Origin: Halichondria panicea
Lineage: Eukaryota > Porifera > Demospongiae > Suberitida > Halichondriidae
Assembly (NCBI RefSeq): GCF_963675165.1
Contig: NC_087390.1
Span: 3,548,001 to 3,612,000, forward strand
Length of the DNA stretch: 64,000 bases
Direction of reading: 5' to 3'
In this document: piece by piece, positions 22,617 through 32,400 of the stretch
How the letters are laid out: each line of letters opens with the position of its first letter
Position numbering within the stretch: the first letter of the stretch is position 1
Position numbers and translations under genes: made by a program
Notes under the pieces: generated by a model
The model's input: the letters and a program-made list of their open reading frames with translations, nothing else
Told to the model about the DNA's origin: nothing
Database searches by the model: none

Positions 22617-24379
22617 GTGCAATGAAGAAACAATCATTACCACAGTGTAATTATTACCAGTGTAAGTAGATTTTAGAACAGTTGGGATTATTTGCTCGGA
22701 TGAAGGGGCATCTCAGAATATTTTGAGTTGTTTGGCTGCCACAAGTCACCTCAGAGAACCAGGGATCAACATCATTATACCCCCAGATATACCTAAAGTG
22801 CATAGGAAAATATGTATAATTTGCCGCACAAACAAGTGACAATTTAATTGAAAACACTTCACATTATTAAACAGCCATACGTACAAGTGTATACCTCCCC
22901 CCACTATCAAGCTATAAGTTTGAAAGTTTAATTCTCATTACAACATAATAATATTACCGATATTTCGTATCATCATATCCAAGTTGTTGGCACATGGTGG
23001 TAAGAGCTGTTCCATCAACCTGATCATCACATATGGTTCCCCATTTAGGTGGCTGATCAAGGCTGTCTGTGTAGTACACCAGCAATAGAGGCACGTCCCC
23101 TTGTAAAGTTTTATTCTGCTCCAGGCACAAGTCCCCTACTGATGGGGTAGCTTTTTCTACAAAAATAACATCAGTAGTACAGTGTTGAGATGTAATATAC
23201 CGGTACGTACACCACCAAAATGCAGCACCGTCTAGTCCACTAGTATGGGCACTACACGGTCTCAAATAGTTGCATCCTAAACTGAGGTAAAAACGTAGCC
23301 ACCCTGTAGAATAGAGGCTTGAAAATACATACCTTTAAGCGGCCTGGCCTCCAAATAGATGCAACCCTCAAAATATATGAGGCTTGGACCTACAACTTCT
23401 ATATTTTTTAGATCCAATTTATGGCCATAAGGTATCTATGTGCTGGTAGTAGAATGACGTACATCACTAATGTACCGTAGTAATGTGATAACAAGGCTAA
23501 CAAATAACACTTCAGAGAGGCGCATGTTAGGCCACCATTAAAAAGAGAAAGACACTAAAAAAGAAATAACGGAAATGAAGTTTAATAATGGGCATACATG
23601 GCATATTATAACAAGATCCAATTTGCTGGTGGGTACCACACATAACTATAGAGCACTGATTAGTGCTATAACCCTCGGCTGTTGACAATCTACAATAAAT
23701 GTACGCATGAAAGCTGGCTAAGCAGCAAGTAACAAGCAATAAAAGAGTTAGGACTTAGTAACCTTATCCATCATTGTTCCTCTGATTATTCCTTAGTAGG
23801 ATGACTTCAGCTGTAAATACGTGCCTCAAATAAAGGCTGCGTGTAGCTAGCAACGCCCATCTACCATCCAACGTGCAAGTTCATGCAAGTTTCTTAGTTT
23901 TACAAAGCTTTAACATCAAAATCTATCACTACTAAACTAACTAGTGTTCAAGCTGGCGCTGTGCTAATGCCTCTCGCCATGTTTTTGCTTTCGCTCAAAA
24001 GTATTATAGTGTTATATTAGTTTCTATAATGAATTTTATATTAAAGGTAGCTTATCTATATAAAGTCACTGAGAAGAAAAGACTTATTTATATGCATCTA
24101 TTGTTGTTATTATTTATTGTATTATGTGGCTTACCAGGACCTCAAGAAAGAAGAAAATTATCCAGTTCAGTGTATATAATATCTAAGAAGAAAAGATCTG
24201 TGTACATGCATATTGTTATCTATATTGTTATATGATAGTGTTTTGTGACTTACCAGGCCCTCAAGACAAAGATGATTCTGCCAGGATCTAGATCTGGATC
24301 TTGGATATTATTTCTCACATGGGGAATGAGCGCGCATGCGCATTACATCCACAGGAATAATTAAAGGGTATGTCCAAAG

Positions 24380-25072
24380 AGATCAAAAATAATGGCTACT
24401 GCTAGCTAGCTAGCTGTTTTAACAGATATTTTCTGAGTATTGTAGCTAACAAAAAGCTAGCGCTTTAGTGCAAGGCTAACTCATATGTTGAATAGAAAGT
24501 TTATGCAGACAGATGATGCTATGAAAGATTCTGAAGAGACTGCAACAGCCTTCAATGTGAGTCAAACTAGCCATAACTCGAGAAAGAAGCTTTAGTTTGC
24601 TAATCCACGAATCAAAATCCAAGAGAACGTGGCTAGAAGCCTATAGAAGCTGTTAGTTTTCGTCGCATTGCAACCGTTGAGCAGTTGCTGGAATACACAC
24701 ACAGACACACACACACACAGTCTAGACTCGCAAGCCGTCACTGTTGCAGGCGAACAGTAGACTGGTCAAACTCCGTGTAGAGACTCATGTTGCACAGTCA
24801 GCATATCAGATAAGATTCTAAGTGGCTGCGGTTTTCGTGACGTCACTATACTGCTGTGCTACGTAGAGTTTTCTAGTGATACGTCACTATCAACGATCTT
24901 GCGGTAACCGCATGCGGTTAGTTGCCACAAATATCGTGGCAAACCTTACACGAGTCTCTACACGGAGTTTGACCAGTCTACTGTTCGCTTGCAACAGTGA
25001 CGGCTTGCGAGTCTACACACAGTCAGCTTTACCGTATCCCTTGTGCGGCTACGCCTCGAGGCATAATAACTT
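24380..25072. repeat. Right arm of the large inverted pair
   Basis: Inverse of 21243-22030. Interrupted by the element at 24723-25015. Copy A0 lacks this arm: 2080-2090 there is contiguous. Confidence 0.85.
24723..25015. mobile_element. TAGACTCGCAAGCC element with exact 9-bp duplication, inside the right arm
   Basis: About 64-bp inverted ends start TAGACTCGCAAGCCGTCACT. The flank CACACAGTC is exact on both sides (24714-24722, 25016-25024). The left arm preserves the unoccupied site. Solo ends of this family lie at 12217-12300 and 35263-35330. Confidence 0.88.
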
Positions 25073-26472
25073 AATTATTATGTGAAGGCTATATATTCAT
25101 ACTGTAAACGCAGTGCTATGATATCCAAAGCAGACTCAAACAAACTAGAGGTGCAAACTTTGGCTGGTGACATGATAATTATTGTTAAAGCCAATAGGAT
25201 TGGCACTAGATCTACTGCTGTAGCTTTTAGCATGCATTTTCCACATATTTTCTCCTATGTTTATATCTCACCAGGGAAGGATCACATCTGAAAACTGACT
25301 GCACAGCTAGTTTCTAGAGCTATTCTTTTGTATGATAGGCTCGGGAACAAATTGGAGTTATGCTCTCACCCGCTTTCTTGTTTCTACGCTTTTGGTGTTT
25401 CCTCTGGCCAATCCTAGCAATTTTTCACGTTACATATGTTTTTGTGGGTCTTGTAATAAAGAGTGATATACAATACACAATAAATAATAAATGCAGTGTA
25501 TATGACTGAGCTGTCTAGCACAGCAACTCAGGACCAATAAACACTGGAGGCATGCCAAAGCATTTGAGAACATGAACATTATTTTGAGAACAGAGTTTTG
25601 GAGGTACATGAGACATGCACTGTGGACTAGGATCACAGCAAAGAAGTCTGGAGTCTTAGAAGTATCATGTATGGCTCCTGGAGTCCTAGAGTCAGCAAAA
25701 AAAGCTTTCCAAAACAAAACCATAATTGTGATAATTGCCCCGAATAAAGGCCGCGTGTAGCTAGCTATGCAGACAACGTGCAAGTTCAATTTTATTTGAC
25801 AACGAAGCTTTAATTCAAAGTCTGCCACTATTGAACTTGTTGTGTGAAAGCTATCCATGCTGTAAACGCAGCGCTGTGGCATCCATGTGAGCAGGCTCAG
25901 AAATTATAAACAGACAGACAGACAGACCAGACGACTACTATAACCCGCTGGCCGGGACATGGCCTCGGATTAACGAACAAACACAACGACTACTCTCGTA
26001 GTGACCACGCGCCTCGGGTTGATAACTTATATGTACTATCCCGGTGTATCACCAGGAGCAGATTACCATATGCAAACTTTGCGAGGGTTGATCAATTCAC
26101 AACAATAAAATCCGCAAAACATATTAAATACACACGATCCTTGCCAGAATACAATAGTTAGATCGCAAAGGGTCAACTTTTCTGCTGATTTGGCTCATTT
26201 GCAAAGGTTTTTCACATTCTAGTAATACAGTAGCTAAATCTTGCATTACTGCTCAGATACTGTACTTTATTGAATCAGTCTATAATCACCATTACATTGT
26301 TTGAAAGTACTACAGAGATGTACAGTAACAAAACTGTAAAGCTACTCTCTTCTCTTTTAGTGTGAACCGGCGGACCTCACACTAAAAGGGAAATGTAACA
26401 TTCTTAAAAGTTACTGGTGCTGTTAGTCTCTGTGGTACTTTCAAACAGCTAGTGTGATAATGGTGTAGATAT

Positions 26473-26765
26473 CAGTGGCGTAGCCAGGATTTTGGGAAGG
26501 GCAGGGCTCAAATCGGTTGAGCAGGTGCTGAATAACATGACATTTTACCTAAAAAAAGGTCATCACCTTTCCTCAACAGTCAGCATGCGCATTACATGGC
26601 CCTGCCCACATTTTAAAGCCATTGAATTCTAGTAACTATGCATGCAGTGCAGTGCAGTGCAGAATAGATTGACAGATTACGGAGATTCAAGCTGAGTTGG
26701 AGTTGATGGAGCACAAAAGGGGGGGGGGCTCTAGCCCCGTCAGCCCCCCTCTGTCTACGCCACTG
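26473..26765. mobile_element. CAGTGGCGTAGCC element with 5-bp duplication
   Basis: Ends CAGTGGCGTAGCCAGGATTT and CAGTGGCGTAGACAGAGGGG (inverted); GATAT flanks both sides. Termini of the type GTGGCGTAGC are common in short hAT-like elements of many animals, by general knowledge. No transposase. Confidence 0.82.
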
Positions 26766-27792
26766 GATATGTATTATTACAGTGACTAAATATGCAAAAC
26801 ACCTGTAGATACGGTATTTCTTTTTTAGTGTTTTTCTGTTTTACCTAACAGGCATATCCCAAAAAAGGAGTTTAGTCCGAGCTTGCACTTACAATGTATG
26901 TGCTACAGCTAGCCTAGTGTAGAGTCCCAATCCTGAGGATCATAATTGACAGTTCTCGGTTTTTGGCTTCTGTATTTCATAGCTGCACTCAACAGTCATA
27001 ATTATATAGTACATGCAGCCATCAAATCTAAATACGAGTGATTAATAGCACTATTATTGAACTATTATGTACTATTAGTGCACTGGAACTCGAGCAGTGA
27101 AGCTGTGCTATTCATAGCGATCACGTCCGGACAAGTACCGTATAGCGAGTTATCTTCAAGGCACTAAATTTTCGCGAATTGCCCAAACAAAATGTTTTCG
27201 AGGATAGCCGGTTCAAATGACCACACCCCTACAGTAATACCGATGTATACCGATTTTTGAGGTACATTGTGTTTCTGGGTCAATCCTCGAAAACCTTGAA
27301 AATAACCAGCTACATATGTATACGGTAATTAATTGCAAGTGGCTTGTTTTCGAATAACGGCCGCAGATAAAACTGCAAAAACTGCATTAAATTGTATAAC
27401 TAAGGGCGTTTCTAGAAAATGAAGCGAAGGGTGTTAACAAATACTTGAACACCCTGCATTAATTAGGGCATGCCTTTATGAAAGTCTAACGCCATGAATC
27501 ATTTGCTGGTTACGCATGCTAAATTGTTCGTGACTTTACAAGAGCCAGCGTTGCAAGTGGTTTGGGCCTAGTTGGGCGGAGTCCAACCAACTGCGTGGGG
27601 TTGGGCACCACTCCAATCTGGGTTTTGTTCCACTGCAGAAATGTTGCAGCCCAATCAGATTGCAGAGTTCAAGTGCTGAAGGCGTGGCTCATTAATGAAC
27701 GAGTCAGTAACTAGTAATTCTCTTTAGTCAAATCAAAATGCAACAATAGTAGACAAGCCAGCTTGATCCAGGAACACACCAGGTCAGTTAGA
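26766..27792. other. Transposon-rich flank, partly duplicated at 8.1-9.0 kb
   Basis: ACTATTAGTGCACTGGAAC (27071) and AAGTCTAACGCC (27483) also occur at 8286 and 8310, marking the older A1/A2 duplication. The stretch 27548-27633 is inverted again at 28858-28935. Confidence 0.6.
27138..27325. mobile_element. TA-flanked element, CCGTATAGCGGG family
   Basis: Left end CCGTATAGCGAGTTATCTTC; right end, inverted, CCGTATACATATGTAGCTGG. Both abut TA. More diverged than the copy at 18466. Confidence 0.65.
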
Positions 27793-28296
27793 GCATAGAT
27801 AGAGTAAAGAGAGATTGGAAACGGAAGTACGCTCGAAATACCATCCGTGTATCTTAACACGAGGGCTAAACATGAATAATTCATGAGAATTGTTTTGTTC
27901 TCTGTAAAAAGTCCACGAGCAGTTCTGCTGCTAAACATCAACTTTCTCTAATACTTGAGGCCATTTGGGACACAGGACACTATTTAGTTACAAAGCCTTA
28001 GCTATATCAAAGGTACTATAGGAACACAAGCATGAAAAAGCGCTCTGTGTACCTCTAGCTACTTCACGACAATCGAGATTATATTTTCTTTGTTTCCAAT
28101 TGATACCTACTATCAGGGGGCATGTGATTCAGTAATGGGGGTAGCTCTGAGATGTATGCTTTGCACAATAAGTTTCCCGGGCTTTTGTGGGAGTTATGAG
28201 GAGATACACGGATGGTCCAGAGCCACTACGTAGACTTCATTGTAAAACATCACGTGAATCACTTCCGTTTCCAATCCCTCTTTACTCTATCTATGG
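27793..28296. mobile_element. 504-bp GGATTGGAAACG-family element
   Basis: Flanked by TTAGA (27788-27792 and 28297-28301), ends CATAGATAGAGTAAAGAGAG and CATAGATAGAGTAAAGAGGG (inverted). Supplies the empty site for the insert at 19680-20212. Confidence 0.85.
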
Positions 28297-28432
28297 TTAG
28301 AGCTAGTGGCATGCAAAAGTGACTCTTGTAGCAGCATTCTAACTGAGCTTTGAGGTTACCGCCCACTAGCACTTGGGATTAATCATTTCATGCTTAGCCA
28401 CACCCTAAAGCTAAGTACCAGTGGAACAAAAC

Positions 28433-28860
28433 CAGAGGAGGTCGGACATCACTTGAACTTTCACTAATTATGACCTTTTAATCACATTCCAGGCCAAATT
28501 GCTTTTCGTTTTTGCTGACTTAGCAGTAGCGTCTACTGTACTTCTGCTAGTCTCTATTTTAGCCGCCCTCTAAAAGTTGGGCGGCCTAATCACAAGTATA
28601 TGTTATAGAGGGCGACTGATTTATGAGACAATATTTCTGCACGGTTTTTGTCGCTGAATCTGTTGACAGCTAGTTGTGTTTGGTGTCTATGATGGTTACT
28701 GGACCTAACCCTATCAGCACATAATAGCCATACTAGCTAGATCCGCCTATATCTAGTCATGTTCTACTGCTGAGTCAGCAAAAACGAAAAGCAATTTGGC
28801 CTGGAATGTCATTAAAAGGTTATAATTAGTGAAAGTTCAAGTGATGTCCGACCTCCTCTG
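28433..28860. mobile_element. CAGAGGAGG-family element with exact 9-bp duplication
   Basis: Perfect inverted ends CAGAGGAGGTCGGACATCAC; GAACAAAAC flanks both sides (28424-28432, 28861-28869). It has no copy B counterpart in the window, which ends before that point. Same family as 21292-21686. Confidence 0.9.
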
Positions 28861-29456
28861 GAACAAAACCCAGATTGGAGTGGTGCCCAACCCTACGCAG
28901 TTGGTTGAAATCCGCCCAACTAGTTTGGGCCTGGGTACAACTAGATCTAGTTTGCACATTAAATTCAAAACTAGAGAAGGTCTACCATGTACCATACATC
29001 TGACATCTAGTAAAAAAATCATTCATTTAATAAATATATTAATATAATGGGATTGAATTTGCATTCTAAGAAGCTAGAAGTAAAAGAAACAACTGACCTT
29101 TACATAGTAGTGTATTGGAGTGGTTTATGAGAAGAAGAAGGATTGCAACGATCTCCAATATGTTCACATGCACACTTGTCATGTTCTAGTCATAGATATG
29201 TTCTAGTTCTGCGTTCTGTTAATTTCAGTTTCACCGGCTTTTAATTTTGTTGATGTCCAGTGCAGGGAGAACACACCTTCTTCAAAATAACGCTACACCC
29301 CTTCATAGATGCAGAAGGCAAGGATGGCATGGCCTCCACTAGCACTATCTATAGCTATGGCATGGCAGTGATGTGAACAGTGAATCTAGGATCAAGGAGT
29401 ACACTTATATTACCAGACTGTACTATACCCGTAACCGTACAGTACAAGTGGTTGGG
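28861..29456 (+). promoter_or_regulatory. 5' flank of CNTLN, partly duplicated at 10.1 kb
   Basis: TGGTTTATGAGAAG and GATCTCCAATA (29131-29161) also occur at 10162-10203, upstream of receptor A1. So the older receptor duplication took CNTLN upstream sequence with it. No core promoter motif could be identified. Confidence 0.45.
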
Positions 29457-32400
29457 ATGGATTGTGAAGATGTGCAAGCACTAAAATTAGACCACCACCG
29501 CTTGTGTGAAGAGTTGGCCCACTGCAAGGTTCACCAAAAGTGTTGTGTGCATGTCTGTTGTTTGATTGGGGGTGTGTCAGCATTATATATCCCTCTAATC
29601 CCTCTAATCATGATGAAGATGACCTCTTCGAAGCTTAACATGACATGCTTTGTCGGTTGATATCTTAAAATGAATCCATTTACGTCTAGTCTCTCACCCA
29701 ACTTCTGGAAGTTTATATAAGATACTGCTCAGTACTACCGTTTTGATTCGATACGTGCATGCACTTTATTTGAATTGTCTTGATTCAGGCCGACAAAGAA
29801 TTCGTGTGGTCGCTATGGAAACAGTTGCAAAAGAAGTCTCCTGATCTGACTGCAGCTGTTGATATGGTCACCACAAGGTACGTGCACGTAATTCCTGATG
29901 AGATGACTCACAAGCATAATTATTATACTAGCTCTCACCGTATTTAACAACAGGTACCCTAGACAATTTTCTGATCTCTAAATGCAGTGACTACTGCGTT
30001 GCCACTTTTTTTTTATGTCCCATCGTAAATAGTGGTTAAAATATAGCCACCTAGCCTCGATTCTAGGCCATTTGAAACAATATTAAGCAGCCTGGAATCG
30101 AGGCTAGTAGAGTATTAACGTCGACCAACCTTCAATTAGATTCAACTCTCTAAATACACGACACAAGGACTTCAACCTCCCTCGAACCAAATTTGAAGGG
30201 CGACTTCTTAAATTTATAATGGCCAATTGGCCTGCACGTTTTATGAATTACAACACTTTTTTACCTTTATTTCAACCTCGTTGGACGTGAAAGACATCTC
30301 TTTCTGTCAGTTGTTGTATAAATAGTACTGCATGCCATGAAGACAAGCTTAAATTTGCTGGCAGCTACGTACGTACTGTTTTCTTTGCAGAGAAAAGTTA
30401 AAGCGAGAACAAGAAGGCAAAGAAATTGTTCTGTTAATGTCAGGAAAGGATGAGGAAATTTCATCTCTGAGAAAGGTGCTTCTTGACACATATACATGCA
30501 TGTACTGTACTGATGTCTGTGGTGTTCTAACAGAGTATAGAGGACAGTGTTCAGAAGGAAACTCATGTCTCATCGCAGTAAGTACATGTGTACATTGCAT
30601 ACTTTTAGTACGCCATCGAACTATATATGTGACAGGCTCTGGGAAAACAGACCAATTGGCGCAAGCTATAATTTTTGCGATCTATATACCAGATGATAGA
30701 GCAAAGAATTGCCTACGCATTGATGTGTTTAGTTTGCACATACCTCGTTCCATGCCTGAGTTATGCGCGTTGGAAACTCTAAGTTGTAAAACAGCAGTAT
30801 TGAGAAACGCCCACTCAAAGATTGCTAAATTGGGAAAAGTAAGGTAATGGTGGCTGCTTAGACAAAGCGCTTTGGTGGAAAGAATTGGATTCAGAGCATC
30901 AGATTTTGCAGAGAGGTAGTAGAAAGACTATAGATAACTATAATCCAAGAAAAAAAATTATGAGATTATACACTGTAGTCTATAAATCTGGCTATTGCTC
31001 AATGCCAATATCTGCTCCAATTGGTCTGTTTTCCCAGAGCCTGTCACATATCGTATCCATTATTCCACAGACTACAAGCGGCTGAGTCAAAGTATGTCTC
31101 AGCTCTAGAAGAAGTTAAAAGTCTGCAGGCAGCTGTACAACAACAACTGGCGTCCAATAGAGAGGTGTTGATACTCCGTGTCATGTGATTTGATGTGCTT
31201 CATAATTCACAACTACAGTAGAACGGGATACATACATGTGTTTGTACAATTTACTAATGTACATGTCACCTTCACCATGATTATTGTTGTGTACAGATGA
31301 TGGCAGTAAATGTCGCTCTGAGGAAGAAATGTTCCACTCTGGAGAAGTCTGAACAAGACGGTACATCGTTATAATAGTTATTGTATTGTACATGTACAAC
31401 ACTACTGTGAGGAAACCGCTCATAGTGATATTTTTCGGCTCGTTATAATTATCGATTACTGAGTGACTGAACTTTTGAGAGTTGACCCTTATACAGCAGC
31501 AGATTGTTTGCACAACACAGAGGAAAAACTGTCTGGAGAAGACTCAATGCTGGCCAAGAGAGTGAGAGCAGTGGAGGCAGAGCTGGCTGAGTCAGAGCAG
31601 AGGGTGGCCACTTTATCTTCTGCTGTGAGTTTGAGTTACTGGCTTGCAGTGCTTTAATAATTATTGTGCAGTTGTCTGTGAATGAAAACAGATACAAGCA
31701 TGTGCAAAATGAACTTTCTAAAACAAATAATATTAATCGAGAGCAAAAGGAGAAGCTCAAACTAAGGTACTAATACGTTTTTACATACACATTGTACGTA
31801 CATTACATGTATGATATATACACACAACTTAACGTATTCCATGTTATTAGCAGGTTTGTACGGTAGAGCCTCCAAGTGTGGAGCAACAATCCTGTCCTTC
31901 ATAATTATTATTGAGGTGGCCTCGGGCCGTGTACATGTACACACTGCAGAGAGTGTATCTAGACCACTGTATAATTTTAGACTCCCTATTCGATGCTCTA
32001 CAGACATAATAATTATTTTGTGAGTATAATTTTGGTCGGACAGAATCTTGTGTACATCTGCAGCCAGAAGGAGCTTCAAAAACTGAGGAGCACTCACTGT
32101 GAGGAGGAGAAGAGCCAAAGGAAATCAGAGGTGCGTGATGACAAAGTGGTGATGATGCTTGAGAGAACAGAGGTTGAGCTCTTTGAGACAAAGTCTCAAT
32201 TGAAAGTAAAGGTGAGTGCTAGCTAGCTAGTACTTACATTTGAGTTTAGATCATTAATTATGGACAATGCATTGTACGTAAGCAGACACTGTACATGTAT
32301 ATGGAAGAATTCAGAGTTGGATTGACTGCCTACGTACGGTGCTTTGGGCCACACCAAGGGAAAATATTTACATCTACCAAATAGCATTTGCCTTGCTCCT

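Larger units (their letters stand above)
13114..23156 (-). pseudogene. SRCR receptor A2, double stop in exon 2, alternative tail exons
   Basis: Exons by homology to A1: 23156-22958, 22792-22641, 21024-20941, 20666-20477, 19110-18953 and 18326-18418, then tail exon 7a (15143-14926) and a second, similar tail exon 7b (13334-13114). Domains: two SRCR domains (WGTICDDQVD, MCQQLGYDD, VCRQMGYT, FEDGIVLKC), a linker (ELCQITGYR), then a TP/GTP-rich stalk, one helix (SGALLLITIVVI) and a short tail with DQQPLV. Exon 2 carries a 15-bp partial duplication giving TAA TAA at 22651-22656, just before the last cysteine of SRCR 1. The nearby alternative donor puts exon 3 out of frame, with an early TGA. Exons 3-7 are otherwise open, so the lesion may be recent, or a shorter product may start downstream. 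The introns are full of transposons. Exon 7a and 7b share an acceptor phase and could be alternatively spliced. Confidence 0.8.
23157..26472. other. Flank upstream of receptor A2 exon 1
   Basis: No gene could be supported. It holds a second version of the 1760-2184 segment, the right inverted arm, and a shortened third version at 25740-25900. The 150-codon minus frame 25882-25430 is identical in copy B but has no recognisable domain or splice context. Confidence 0.5.
4603..27945. repeat. Copy A of the 36-kb-spaced segmental duplication
   Basis: The segment recurs in the same orientation at 40530-64000. The offset is 35,957 near 4.95 kb, 35,962 at 7.8-9.8 kb, 35,975-35,989 at 10.6-13.3 kb, 36,056 at 15.5 kb and 36,054-36,055 from 18.3 kb to the window end. 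Many reading frames are identical, for example all 150 codons at 25430-25882 and 61484-61936. Left of about 4.6 kb homology continues but is clearly more diverged, including the membrane exon. Confidence 0.95.

Noticed and set aside
25430-25882. 150-codon minus-strand frame identical in A and B
   Set aside because: No recognisable domain, no splice or start context, and surrounding non-coding DNA is equally conserved.
28433-28860. hAT assignment of the CAGAGGAGG elements because ends start CAG
   Set aside because: The flanking duplication is exactly 9 bp (GAACAAAAC) with these boundaries, and no 8-bp alternative fits.
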